From positions 28,962,052 through 29,026,051 of the forward strand of contig CM026565.1 in NCBI GenBank assembly GCA_015143295.1: a DNA stretch of 64,000 bases, given 5' to 3'. Numbering within the stretch: position 1 is the stretch's first letter; every line of letters begins with the position of its first letter. The notes under the pieces are model-generated. The model was not told the origin of the DNA. It did not search any database and was given only the letters and a program-made list of their open reading frames with translations. A program made the position numbers and the translations under genes. Below are positions 45,597-57,218 of this stretch, one piece after another. The DNA comes from Tetracentron sinense (lineage: Eukaryota; Streptophyta; Magnoliopsida; Trochodendrales; Trochodendraceae).

Positions 45597-45770
45597 AACC
45601 CTTAGGGGTGTAGCCTAGTAGTTGAAGTACGAACAGTAAACCCAGAGGTCTCGAGATTGAATTTGAGCTCCTCTCAATATCATATGTATAGGTTGGGGGT
45701 TTATCCATACATCATGTGGTACTAATCTAGTCTGGGCCGGGATACCCTCTATTATCAAAAATATATTTCA
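45597..45770 (+). mobile_element. tRNA-derived SINE
   Basis: 13-bp duplication AATTATCAAGATA (45584-45596) and AATTACCAAGATA (45771-45783), one mismatch. The head has a box A-like GTAGCCTAGTAGTTGAAG and a box B-like GGTCTCGAGATTGAA. Confidence 0.7.
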
Positions 45771-45964
45771 AATTACCAAGATAGATTAGCGAAAAACAGT
45801 GATTTTTAATGGGGATTGTTTTCTTCCAACAACTACCACAGAGGATATGAGGTCTATTAAAAACAGTATGCAATCCCTCAACTCGTATGCCCTTGCCCGG
45901 GAGACAACTTTCAATGGTTTGATTGTAGTTTTTTTTTTATTGGTGATGTGGCAATTAGGCCACG

Positions 45965-46271
45965 GTTTAAAATCTTGTTGGGATTTCGCGAGATCCCGAT
46001 TTCGTTCGGGTAAAAATCCGACCCCAACCACATCGATACATGATGGATTTCATAACACAATTTTGAGCAGGATTCAGAAATTCCATCCCAAATTTCGGAA
46101 TTTCAAGATTTTGAAATTTTGACAATATTTTGGAAATTTATTTTTAAATAGGTTTTTATATTTTTTCTATTAAAATTTCAAAATATTTTGATATTTTTAT
46201 CGAAATTTCAGAAATTTATTTATTTATTTTGAAAATAAAATAATAATATTTACATAAAATATTTTTTTTTT

Positions 46272-46313
<42 letters not shown>

Positions 46314-46360
46314 TCGGAATCCAAAATCCCACGAGATACCAAATTCTTTGAGATTTTGAT
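45965..46360. repeat. Possible iterated-word element (GGGATTTCG type), truncated
   Basis: Starts CACGGTTTAAAATC and repeats GGGATTTCG, CGAGATCCCG and GAAATTTTG words, with matching words (TCCCACGAGATACC) at the right. An AT microsatellite lies at 46275-46306. No target duplication found. Confidence 0.35.
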
Positions 46361-46365
46361 TCGGG

Positions 46366-46689
46366 TTAGCGAACTGAAATCACCAATAACGTCGGGTTTG
46401 CTGAATTTGCAGGCTCCATCTCTAGGAGGAGCTCCGTTACCCTTTCACCAATCTCTACATTTCTGAGATTCCGACAGGCACCAAGCAACGCCCCTAATAC
46501 AACTGCATCTGGCTTTTCTGGCATCTTCTCAATGAACTCCCATGCTTCATTTATATGTCCTGCACGTGCCAACAGATCAACCATGCAAGAATAATGCTCA
46601 ATTTTTGCGAGTACTCCAAATGCTGGTCCCATCAAATCAAACCACCGACGACCCTCGTCAACCAACCCAGCATGCAAATTATTAAGCAT
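46366..46689 (-). pseudogene. PLS-class pentatricopeptide-repeat protein fragment
   Basis: Minus strand frame HAGLVDEGRRWFDLMGPAFG, KIEHYSCMVDLLARAGHINE, AWEFIEKMPEKPDAVVLGAL LGACRN..NVEIGERVTELLLEMEP is the last PPR motifs and start of the E domain of a plant organelle RNA-editing type PPR protein. These proteins normally exceed 400 residues with a targeting leader; here only about 100 remain, cut at both sides by AT-rich repeat, with NPTLLVISVR replacing the usual YVLLSNIYA. A displaced fragment. Confidence 0.8.
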
Positions 46690-47204
46690 CAGATGGTTTA
46701 CATATAAAAATGAATTATTAACTCAATCATTGTCCAAGCTCTATCCAAATTATTTAGGATCAACTTAGATAAATCTAGTTAATCGATTCCACTATATCTT
46801 AAGCAAAATATATTTTAATAGATGATCAGACTTCAAACATTTTCCCACTACTTTTGGCGTCATCAATTTTAAGAGACTTAACCCTACAATTTTGTTAGGG
46901 AATAAACCCTAAACAGGATCTGTGGGAAACTAAAATAGACAGAAGAAAAAAAAAAAAAAGGAACAAACACACAAAAACATCAGATTTATGTGGTTCCCTC
47001 AAGTTGAGGGACGTCCAGTGAAATTTCACTATGATATAGAGCAAGAGAGAATTACAAAGTTTTGATCTAAACAACAATAGCCGCTCATTCCTATGCTTAA
47101 TAGTAATAGGGCTATATAACAAAATATGAAAGTATCAAAATACCCCTAACCTTCTGAAAAAATTCGTCTACCTATCAAAGGTAGGATGTTCAGTCTGGAC
47201 AGGC

Positions 47205-47440
47205 TCCACACTACTTGTGATTATAGAAACTGATTCCAAAGAATTGTTGGACCTCCTCAATGATTCATCAAATCATTATGTTGGAGAAATTAGAGCTCTT
47301 CTGAATGATATTCAAGCTCTATGGTGTCAATGTTCTGATGTGGAAATTAAATGGTTGAGCCAACAGGTCAGTACGATAGCCCATGATGCAGCCCAGTACG
47401 CTTTGAATTTGAGTTTAGATGTGCAATTCCTTTCTAATCC
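47205..47440 (+). pseudogene. RNase H-like (RVT_3) domain fragment
   Basis: Plus frame IIETDSKELLDLLND, then VGEIRALLNDIQALWCQC, then VEIKWLSQQVSTIAHDAAQYAL matches the RNase H-like domain at the C-terminus of plant LINE-type reverse transcriptases and in small host-encoded copies (ETDS active-site region; IAHDAA tail where VAH.LA is usual). The N-terminal third is missing, so it is a remnant. Confidence 0.6.
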
Positions 47441-47692
47441 TCTTAACAATTTTTCCAGTAATGACAGACTAGCCCCTAAATATTATGGAATGAAATTACC
47501 CTTTCAAACCCAAAATAAAAAAAACCAAAATTTGAGGTGCCTTTTTTAGGGGTCATAAGCTCTGTTTTAGACGTGACCAAACCATCTCATGCAATTCACT
47601 TATTTTATTTTCTATAAGGATTAGCCTTATATATACATTCACTGTAAGTTTTGCCTTGTTTAGAATTGTTACACATACTCTTTACATCTTTA

Positions 47693-47970
47693 TCTTTACT
47701 ATTATAATGCGACAGGCAGGCATAGACTTAGACTGATTTATCCCAAATTCCTAAACTACTCTTATATAAACAAAAAAAACTTTGATTTAATGCTTTACTT
47801 TAATTCCCAAATTACCCCTTACTCATCTATCTATTTAAATAATAGAATTACAGTCAATTGCGATTGAGTCAATCGCACCTGCGGGTTAACATGTGTCCCT
47901 TTTAACTCTTATTAACTACGGTTAACTCTTTCTCCTCGCTCTCATGTGCATCGCACGTGCCACTCGCTAG
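47693..47970 (+). mobile_element. Small non-autonomous Helitron (278 bp)
   Basis: Starts TCTTTACTATTATAATGCG after an A, ends TGTGCATCGCACGTGCCACT CGCTAG before a T. The GTGCATCGCAC hairpin lies just before the CTAG end. It is related to 49087-49390. Confidence 0.7.
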
Positions 47971-47974
47971 TAAC

Positions 47975-49080
47975 CTATAAGCATGTTGGTGGTCTTGTTT
48001 GCTTTCTCTTATTTTCTCATAATATTCTAGAATATATTTCTGCTTTAGATACCAAACTATAATTATATCGGCAATATCCTCTTCAATTTCTTTGATTATA
48101 TGTATAATCAATCCAAGATAATGGATTAAGTTGTCATTGAGTATGTTTGGGCTCTTATTCTTAAACCAATACTTCATCCTAATGCACGTCTATAGTGAAG
48201 TTAGACAAGTATTTTTTTTTTAAACTATTTGAATTGTTTTCTGAAATAATTGAATTCTAAAACATCCCTCCACAGTGTCATTAATAAATAAATCGTTTAT
48301 GGACAATGCACATAGACAATGTACATAAAACATACTTGTATTGTACCGGTGCAAAAAGATACGAATTTAAACGAGAACCTATTGTAAGCTCATTGGAACT
48401 AGAACTCAAATGTCTTTCCACTAGTCAGTCGCACATGTCACAATTCCATCAAAAAAAAGTGTTGATATACCTAATTCGAACAAGCCATGTTTTTTTTTTA
48501 TCTTAGGGAGTCAAAGTAAATATATTAAGAAAATTAATAGGTTTTGTGGAGAATAACCACATGTGCACAAAATACAATAAGAGTTGGGTTTAGGGGATTA
48601 GCCTATGCCCTCAAAGATTTTTTTTTGTTTTTCGAATAAAGAGTTCATCGTGGTCATAAAATTCATTAATATTGTATTCCAATAAAGATCCAATATACAA
48701 GAAAATAAGGGCCCTCCCTTTTGGTGTAGTCATTACTTAAATAAACTTAATTATGTTTTTCTAATTTTTATATTATACATATAAAAATAAAAATTTTGAG
48801 GGAACCAAGCTTCTCATATGGTAAACAATTACGTCATAATTTAAGAGTCACTCTATACAAAAATAATTTTTTTTAAATTACATCTATATATAATAGGAAT
48901 TTTAAAAAAAAATTGCAGGCCTGCATTTGGCCATAACTCTTCTATATTTGAACATATATTATATCAAAGGGATTTGTCATATGATTTCTCGAACCAAAGC
49001 AATTTTTTTTTTTAATCAATTATCTAAGTGAAAAAATCAAGCACTTAAAGAACTGAGCCATTTTGGCTTTTTTTTAAAAG
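47975..49080. other. AT-rich intergenic, nothing clear
   Basis: No supportable gene. Short open frames here have no family resemblance and lie in AT-rich sequence between two small Helitrons. Confidence 0.4.
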
Positions 49081-49086
49081 TACTTA

Positions 49087-49390
49087 TCTTTATTATTAGA
49101 ATGCGCGAGGCATGCATAGAATTTTCTAAACTTTCCAAATTACTCTTAGATAAAACAAAATATTGATTTAATGTTTTACTTTGATTCCCAAACTAGCCTT
49201 GCCTTTGGTTTAATGTTTTATTTTAATTCCTAAATTATCCCTTGCCATCTATCTATTTAGAATCACAGTCATTCACAAATGACCTTAGGAAGAGTTCAAT
49301 CACACGGTTAACACGTGCTCCTTTTTATTCTTAGTTACTGTGATTAACTCATTTCCAGGGAAAACGTGTATCACACGTGTCACCCGCTAG
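49087..49390 (+). mobile_element. Small non-autonomous Helitron (304 bp)
   Basis: Starts TCTTTATTATTAGAATGCG after an A, ends ACGTGTATCACACGTGTCAC CCGCTAG before a T. Same family as 47693-47970, with matching internal blocks such as TTTACTTTGATTCCCAAAC. Confidence 0.7.
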
Positions 49391-49925
49391 TTATTAGATA
49401 AAAAGAGATGGATCAAAATACAGACAAACTTATTCTTCCCTTTTACTCTGTCTCTCTCAACAACCGGTTACTAGATTAGTATTGATCAAAGTGATAAGCG
49501 GGGGTGGAGATGACAACACTCACATCCACGTGGGAATAGAACCCGGATCAAGAGAGTGGTTTACTAAGCAGATACTACTGATGGGACGGGTGATGCTTCC
49601 TTTTTACACTCACTTTTTGCTTAAATTTTATAGTATCTCAAAATTTAATCACCCGGAGTCAAATCTAAGATCACCGACCAAATGCGTGAATATCTTACAT
49701 TTTTGGAGTAGAAGATCTACCAAGCGGGACCCCTTAATTGCTTGGTCCAGATCAAATGTACACCATGCCTCGTACTCTTTGTTTTTAGGCTGGGACCATG
49801 CCATGCACTTATTGTGACAGATTTGCTATTTTGTGTCTTTTCCCTTGAAAGGTAAATATTTGAATACGAATTTTGCAACTCATCATCTCAACTCATCTTT
49901 CTTTATTTTCTTTCTTTACTAACAT

Positions 49926-50095
49926 AACAAGGATGCCCATGTTCAAAACCCATGTTCAAAACGTTGATAAAATTTTTGCCCTTTCAATACTACCCTTTCC
50001 ATTATGAGCTTTACTAATATAACAAGGATGCCCATGTTCAAAACGTTGATAAAATTTTTGCCCTTTCAATACTACCCTTTTCCATTCTGAGCCCT
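49926..50095. repeat. Tandem duplication (82-95 bp)
   Basis: AACAAGGATGCCCATGTTCA at 49926 and 50021, and GTTGATAAAATTTTTGCCC at 49963 and 50045, show a two-copy duplication, the first copy with an extra 13-bp CCATGTTCAAAAC repeat. Confidence 0.75.
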
Positions 50096-52561
50096 TGAAA
50101 ACGTAATGAAACTTTATAAAAGTCCAAAAGTACAACCTTTTGCATAATGAGCCTTAAAAATCTAAGTGAAATTTTGTAAAATTTTCAAACTATCCTTATT
50201 ATAATCATTATATAAGGCAAACACTTAATTAAATGTTTGTTTGGTTCTCATATTACACCTCACTCATTTATCTATTAGGCTTGCAATTTTTTACGGATAT
50301 AATTGGACTTCTTGGAGTCAAGTTACACCACTGAGGTCGCCATGTGTCTCTTTTAACACTTTTTAATTATGGTTAAGATTCATTCACTCCTAAGATTCAC
50401 TAACTTATCATTGGATTTTAGAAAAAAATTATGAAAAAAATTTAACCTTAGGAATTAGTGAATTTTAAGTAGGGTTTAAAAAAATTAATTTTTTTTTCTT
50501 CTAAAAACCAAAGATAGTTGGGTGAACTCTAGGGGTAGATGAATCTTAAACAGTTAAGGGGTGCCAAAAGAGACTCATGGCACCTCAAGGGTGTAACAGG
50601 ACTCCAATTAATGGTTAAGATTCATCGACTTTTAGTGTTCACCTACTTATTATTGGTTTTAGAAAAAATTCTTAATTTTTTAAATATCTTAATTAAAATT
50701 CACAAACTTCTAGGGTTAAACTTTTTTTTTCTAAAAACCAAGGATAAGTGGATGAATCCTAGGGATGAGTGAATCTTAATCACAATTAAGTAGTAATACA
50801 AGGGACACATGATTGTTAGCCTAAAAGGTTACAACCATATGTATATATCCTTAATGATTTTGATGATAACATGATAATGTAATGACCTATGTGTTACTAA
50901 TAATTCAATTGAGTTAATGTGACATTCAGATTATAAAAAGTATTAGCAAATCATTCAAGGCACAAAGCAAGAAAATGTTATCAAGTCATAAGCAAGTCAT
51001 TTAATTAAATTGAAGATCCAAAACAAAATAACAAAACTCATGACATGAAAATGAAGATTAACTAAGAAACAAACTCATGATATGAAAATGAAGACTAACT
51101 AAGAAACAATCTTGGTGATAAAGATTAAATCAAGATCAAGTTTAAAGAAGATTGAAGACTCTCTAAGATTAAAGATTTTATATTTTTAGTTTGAGAGTAT
51201 TTAAGACTTTTGTAAAAAGTCTTCAAATATGAAAATTTGAAAGTTCATATACCTAGATCGAACAAAGGAACCTTAAAAGCATTTTGCATATCATTCTAAG
51301 GTCCTAAAATATCATTTTGAATGATAATATCATTGATTAAGATAAGGTGATTGACCAATCAAATCATGCATATCATCTAGGTTGGTTAAAGAAGAATTTT
51401 TTGAGAAAACAAGTCAATCGATTCACAATGGTGTTCAGAACCAGTCAACTGATTTAGTCCACAAGTTACTGGAATTGACTGGTTGAAAACCAATCAACTA
51501 ATTTGTGAAGACACACAAAACCAGTCGATTGATTTGTGTAGGACAAAACTTTTAAAACTCGTAACGGTTAGTTTTGCATTCAATGCTACTCTAACGGCCA
51601 TAATTTCTCTTGTACTATAAAATAGAATGATCTTTGAACTAAATAAATAACTCTTATCGCTCCTATCATTCTATTACTCAATCAATCATTCATTGATCAA
51701 TTCTTCGGGAAAAAATCTTAGAAATCCTAAAAGTAATATATTGAGCTATTCAACTCCAATCTTTTGGAGATTTTTAGTGAGCGTAAAGAGATCTTTTAGC
51801 TTATATAAGGAGCATTTTCAAGATTGTAAAACTTTCATACATTTATTGTATTAGAAATCAAAAATCAGTGGATTCTTGTGTTGAAGCAGGAAGTTTCGGG
51901 AAAAAGAAAGTCAAGAGGGGATTCTCTAGCAAGTGTAAGGTTTGATTTTCACTCATAAGAAGATCATGCAATTAGTGAATCGTGGTGAATCTTAAAGTGG
52001 ATTGCTTGAGGCGGGGACGTAGGCGGAAAGATCGAACCTCAAAAATATATCTTGTGTTTGTTTTCTTTTTCCTTTCTCTTTATTTATTTATTGTTGCATT
52101 GATTATAGAATTGTTAGAAATTATTTCTCTTGTTATTAGATTAATTAAAATTCTGTAAAAGGGAATAGAAAGAAATTTTATTTTGCCAATACCATATTCA
52201 CCCCCCCCCCCCCCCTCTAAGGTTTAATACTTGGGCAACAATGTCAACTTTAGTGGCATAACCAGACTCCTTGCTCTCTTGGCAAAATGCTCTAAAGAAG
52301 AACGTCTCGTCAAGGCCCTATTCACCCCCTTTATTTGATATACCCAAAATGTCTCTAAAACTTTTTGGTTCTTAAAATGTCCCAACATTATATTTCAATA
52401 AGCAACATGTCTCTCACAATTTTTTTTAATCGAAAAATATCCCTCAAGTTTTTATACCTAAAATATATATATATATTTTTTCAAAATGCCCTCACTAGGG
52501 TCCCTTTTCACAGTCTCTCTCTCCTTCCTCTCTCTCACGTGCATCGCACTTGCTATTGTAG
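50010..52561 (+). mobile_element. Candidate Helitron interrupted by a solo LTR
   Basis: From about 50010 (ACTAATATAACAAGG ... GTTCAAAACGTTGA) to 52561, ending CACGTGCATCGCACTTGC...GTAG (CTAG decayed) before T. The same blocks in the same order occur in 52562-53564 and 25323-26382. A MULE-type MITE-like segment (about 50290-50625) is internal. Removing the LTR at 50814-52240 leaves about 1.1 kb. The 5' boundary is approximate. Confidence 0.45.
50814..52240 (+). mobile_element. Copia-like solo LTR (1,427 bp)
   Basis: Starts TGTTAGCCTAAAAGG and ends a C-rich tract (about 52201-52215), CTCTAAGG, ACTTGGGCAACA. Flanks ATGAT/ATGTC; the uninterrupted repeat elsewhere reads GACACATGTC, so the left copy has probably mutated from ATGTC. 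Inside are CAGTCGATTGATTTG-type motifs and a TACTATAAAATAG box. No primer-binding site follows, so it is solo. A related LTR starts at 63198. Confidence 0.65.
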
Positions 52562-53564
52562 TTACTCATATAAAGAAGATACCTCATGTTCAAAACGTTG
52601 TTTGAATCTTTTGTAATTCCAAAATTACCATTGCACTTATTTCATTATCTTCTCCTATATATAATGACCCTTGAAAATGTAATAAAATCTTACAAATTTC
52701 CCAAACTACCCTTATCATAATGATTATATAAGACACATACTTAATTAAATGTTTACTTAATTGTCATACTTCCCCTCACTCATCTATTGATTAGGCTTGA
52801 AATTCTCTAATGTTATAATTGGACTCTGACGCCATTGAGGTCGCCATGTGTCCCTTTTAACCGTGGTTACGATTCACCCACCCCTAAGGTTCACTTACTT
52901 ATCCTTGAATTTAAAAAAAAATATATTAAAACAAATTAACCTTAGAAATTAGTGAATTTTAACTAAGGTTTAAATAAATTAATTTTTTTTTCTTCTAAAA
53001 ATTAAGGATAAGTGGGTGAACTCTAGGGGTAGATGAATCTTAACCACAGTTGAGGGGTGTCAAAAGAGACACACGACAACCTCAAGGGTATAACGGGACT
53101 CCAACTATGGTTAAGATTCACCGACCCCTAAGGTTCACTAACTCCTATGGTTAATTTTTTTTTCATATTTTTTTTCTAAAAACCAACGATAAGTGGGTGA
53201 ACCCTAGGGGTGAGCGAATCTTAATCATAATTAATAAGTATTAACCGGATTCCTTGCTATCTTTGGCACTTTGGCAAAATGTTTCGAAAGAAGAACATCT
53301 CACAAAGGCTCTGATCGTTCCTTTTCTTTGCTATACCCCAAATGTCTCTAAAGTTTTTTGGTTCTTAAAAATGTTCGAACATCATATTTCAATAAGCAAC
53401 GTCTTTCTCACAATTTTTTTTAATCTAAAAATGTGCCTCAAGCTTCTATACTCAAAATATTCTTTAATTTTTTTTTTTTGAAATGCCCATACTAGGGTCC
53501 CTCTTTGCAGTCTCTCTCCCATTAATCCTCTCTCTCACGTGCATCACATGTGCCCGCCCACTAG
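52562..53564 (+). mobile_element. Candidate Helitron, about 1.0 kb
   Basis: Begins just after the previous element (ATATAAAGAAGATACC ... TTCAAAACGTTG) and ends CACGTGCATCACATGTGC, then GCCCACTAG before T. Collinear with the copies at 25323 and 50010. Contains MULE-type segments with CTTAACCACAGTTGAGGGG. Confidence 0.5.
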
Positions 53565-53566
53565 TT

Positions 53567-55150
53567 CTATTATAATGAGGGAAGAAAGGGCAGGGGGCCT
53601 TCATTGACTTTTTTATGGCAAGAAATCAAATATTATTTTATTTTATTATTATTTAGTTAATACATATGAACACTCCTTTACCTGAAGAGGAGTCAATCAC
53701 ACGTTTAATTCATTATTGGTAGCCTAGCTCATCTCCAACTGCAACACAATGACTAAGTGTGGTGCTAGAATTGAGGCCACCATGGGAGAGGCAGATGCAT
53801 CCAACATGCTCTCGAGAGGTGCTTCGTCCTCTAGTCATGCTCCTCCACAGTCACAAAAAGATAGATCGATGCCTATTCGGATTTCTCATTCACCTCAACA
53901 CCCTTGACAACCCTTGCAAGCTTGGGAGAAACTGTTCTCCCATCAAATAACATTCAAGCAGATTAAGGGTATTAAAGTCATTTCTAATATGTTAAATCCA
54001 ACCTCCTTAAAAATAGTAGATTTCCTTAATTATCTATTTATATTTTTTCTCTTCAATTCTCTATGTGTTTTCAATTGTCGTACAACTCATATTTCTAACA
54101 CATTTTTTTTCTCTCTCTCGTCTCTCCTCTAAGCTCTAACACACGTGCATTAGTGAGTCTTACTTGTACATAATAAAACTAATTTATATGTTCTCTAAAG
54201 TTTAGTTAAGTTAACATTAATCCTTAAAAGTTAACAGTCCAATTTCAAATGGGTAGGTCCATCAAATTTTGCCTGTGATTCCCACCTAGGAGATTTGTAT
54301 TGGTCCCCTCTTAAAGGGGATTTTTTTTCTTTCATTTTTTCTTGAATTGATGGAAGAGTAAAGTCACCACAAAAAGAGAGTGACCCCTTTATGCACACAT
54401 GGTGTAGGGTCCTCGTCATATACTCAAACTACAGTATATAAACAGCATACTAGCGTGGCCCCAACGATTTGGATGATCACAACCGTTGCTTTATCACAAT
54501 CAAATTAGTTGACTTAGGATCTAAGGGACAGGGACAGTGAAAATGATGGGTGTCAAACACCTATGCATGTGCCACTTGTCCTGACTTTGTCTAGGGTGGG
54601 TCCCAGAATAAGGATAAATTATTTTTTTCAAAAAGAGAACGAGGACATTATAAAAACCAAAAAAAGACTCTTGTGTCCAATAATTGGATGGCCTACAATG
54701 GAACGTACAGGATCACTGTTCATATGCACGCGGATGTACTGTAACACATGATAACCTGATTATTAGACATGGATGGCCCCCTCACAGCTCGAGATTGTAA
54801 CATCCAAATCTCTTAATGAGCTTTGTACGGTTTTCATTGGACGATTTTGATCGATTGAGGCAATAAAATAATGAGATCTCTACCGTCCAAATGACGTTGG
54901 AAAAAGATTACGAAAGATCTTCACTTTTTGAGTACACACAAGTCAAAGCCATTATATTTTTACCTTTTTTTTTTACTCCGTAGCTTTTTGGGTTGTGGCA
55001 ATCTGATCTTCTTTTTACCTTTTCTAGGAGTGGGACCCACATGAATGAGAGAGTGATTAGTTTCAGCCAGCATAAATCCACTTAGGAGAGCCGTCATTTT
55101 GTCTGTCTTACGCGTACCAATAAAATTAGGAATCAAATCCTCAACCTTAT
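53567..55150. other. Intergenic with Helitron-like remnants
   Basis: TCTATTATAATGAGGG right after the CTAG at 53564 resembles another Helitron start, and TCTAACACACGTGCATTAG near 54135 a decayed end. The remainder (54180-55150) shows no supportable gene. Confidence 0.3.
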
Positions 55151-55154
55151 CGCC

Positions 55155-55437
55155 TTGGCTTGTCTCTGGCGAAGCCCGAAAGGGCTTGTATCGGGTTCCA
55201 TAAAATAGGTGACAAGTGGTGGAGAAGTCAAAATCATGGTGCCCATGATTTTGACTTCTCCCAACATAATAAGACATGTGGTGATAAGTGTATGAGAATA
55301 AGGGGGAGATATATCAAATGGGGTGAAGTCAAAATTAAGGGGAGAAAATGGAATGACTTCTCCCCATTTTGCTGTCAGCTGCTGCACAATGTATGGAACC
55401 CCGAGAGGAGTTTCTGGCTTCACCAGAGACAAGCCAA
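55155..55437. mobile_element. Inverted-repeat MITE (TTGGCTTGTCTCTGG ends)
   Basis: Ends TTGGCTTGTCTCTGGCGAAG and, inverted, TTGGCTTGTCTCTGGTGAAG, with internal GGTTCCAT/ATGGAACC and nested small hairpins on GAAGTCAAAATCATGG. Duplication not resolved. A second copy lies at 56947-57218. Confidence 0.65.
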
Positions 55438-55450
55438 AGCCCTACCTTAT

Positions 55451-55783
55451 AACCGGATTTGGCAAATCAGGTTCTCACCTTTGAGGTGGCCACGTGTTCC
55501 CTTTGACACCACTTAAATGTGGTTAAGATTCACCCATCCATCATTGGTTTTTTTTTTTAATATTAATTCTATTTTTAATATTAAAAAATCTTAAAAATAG
55601 TTTTTTTTTTTTTTAAAAAAATAGAATTAATATTAAAAAAAAAAACCAAGCACAGGTGGGTGAATCATAGGGGTAGGTGAATCTAAACCACAGTTAAAGG
55701 GTGTCAAAGGGGACACCTGGCCACCTCAAAGGGTGAAAACCGGATTTGTCAAATCCGATCATCACCATAGAGGATTTGACTCC
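55451..55783. mobile_element. MULE-type fold-back MITE, left end clipped
   Basis: TAACCGGATTTGGCAAATC to GGATTTGACTCC. Inverted arms with GCCACGTGTTCCCTTTGACA and TTAACC-type cores around A/T runs. The outermost left bases are missing where it meets the neighbouring inverted-repeat element. Confidence 0.65.
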
Positions 55784-55802
55784 ATAAAATTACGACGACC
55801 CA

Positions 55803-56035
55803 AAGTGCAACGGTAACTCAGTTGGCAAGGACCAAACTTTTGGAAGGGGAGGTTTTCTCACTCTTGTCATCTTCTTGGGATTACCCGCACAAGGTTCTAT
55901 TGTTCTCATGCGACTTGGACTTTCCAGTTCATATAGATTGCGGGATCTTACATGCGCTTAGGGTTTACCCTGTCTGTACAAAGGGTGGGCTTAAGATTCC
56001 TCAACGAAAAAGAAAAAGAAAAAGAAAAAAATGTT
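55803..56035 (+). mobile_element. Possible tRNA-derived SINE
   Basis: The head GTAACTCAGTTGGCAAGG resembles a tRNA D-arm/box A, and the 3' end is a GAAAAA repeat. The box B region is weak and no duplication was found. The 71-codon open frame across it has no family resemblance. Confidence 0.4.
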
Positions 56036-56155
56036 AACATCAATCAGTATAAATTATCGACTTAATTTTTAAACTTTTATTTTCTTAATGTCTTGATAGC
56101 AACTTCAAATGTTGCACCTACAATGAGAGTTTGAACAAATAAAAACTAAAAGTTT

Positions 56156-56943
56156 GGGTGGCAATTGGGCTGAGCTAGCCCCAAGCCCGATTGTTCAACC
56201 CGAAGTTTGGGTGGGTTGAGCCTTCTTTATTTTGGGTTGGGTTAAGTTTGGACAAGAATATAGGCCCGAAGTAAATATTGGGCCGAGCTTGGGATGCCCT
56301 TAGCTCAGCTCGAATTCAGTCCGGTCCGAACTAAATATATTTATACTTTTATAAATAGTATATATAAATAGAGAAGACTCACGAGTTAATCTCATTCTCA
56401 TTGAATCGGAAGTGATGTGTTTCACATGGACAACTATTTTTGTATTTGCTATCTAAGAATGTTACTAGTATTTTTATAAAATTATTCTTAGTCCTATTTA
56501 TCAAGGGTTTGAATTTAGTTCTTTTGTTATTGGAGAAACACTTCCCAAAATTGATTACTAGTTAAAATAATTAGGTACATAGAATAGTGATTGCCTAATT
56601 TTACTAAACTCTAAATTTGTTTACTAATTAAGTTCTTGTGCATTGCATGTCGGTGTTTAAAGGAAAGTTAACAAGTAATTATGGGAGAACTCAGCTCGAA
56701 TTCGTCTCCTATTCAGTCCACAAGTTGCTTAATTTGGGTTAGCCCGAACTCGGTCCACACTCTGCTTACTTTGGACCAGCCCGAACTCGACCCGAAGCCA
56801 GAATATATTTGTGAACCGAGCTTGGGCTGGGGTGCTCGGGCTGAGGTTGGGCCGGGCTGAGCTTGAGCTTAGGTTTTGAACTTTGGGCCGAGCTTGGGCT
56901 AACCTCAGCCCGACCCAGCCCAGCCCAGCCTGATTGCTACCCC
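56156..56943. mobile_element. Terminal-inverted-repeat element rich in GGGCTTGAG-type words
   Basis: Ends GGGTGGCAATTGGGCTG and, inverted, GGGTAGCAATCAGGCTG. The arms iterate AGCCCGAACTC, GGGCCGAGCTTGGG and CAGCCCAGCC words; the centre is AT-rich. Another case of word iteration confined to the arms. Target duplication unclear. Confidence 0.55.
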
Positions 56944-56946
56944 TAC

Positions 56947-57218
56947 TGGCAAAGCCAGAAAGGGCTCTCAGGGTTCCATACATTGTGCGACAATTTGCAT
57001 AAAAATGGGGAGAAGTCATTTCATTTTCTCCCCATGATTTTGACTTCTCCCCACTTGATATTATCTCTCCCCCTTATTCTCACACACTTATCGCCACATG
57101 TCTTATTATATGCGGAGAAATTAAAATCATCGGCCCCATGATTTTGACATCTCTACCACTTATCCCCTATTCTATGGAACTTGAGACAAGCCCTTTCTGG
57201 CTTCGCTAGAGACAATCC
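56947..57218. mobile_element. Inverted-repeat MITE, second copy
   Basis: GGCAAAGCCAGAAAGGGCT to CCCTTTCTGGCTTCGCTAG, with CCCCATGATTTTGACTTCTC hairpins, matching 55155-55437. Its left TIR is shortened where the 56156-56943 element abuts it. Confidence 0.55.

Noticed and set aside
45799-46122. 107-codon plus-strand frame
   Set aside because: Runs across the edge of a SINE and an iterated-word repeat; no coding signature.
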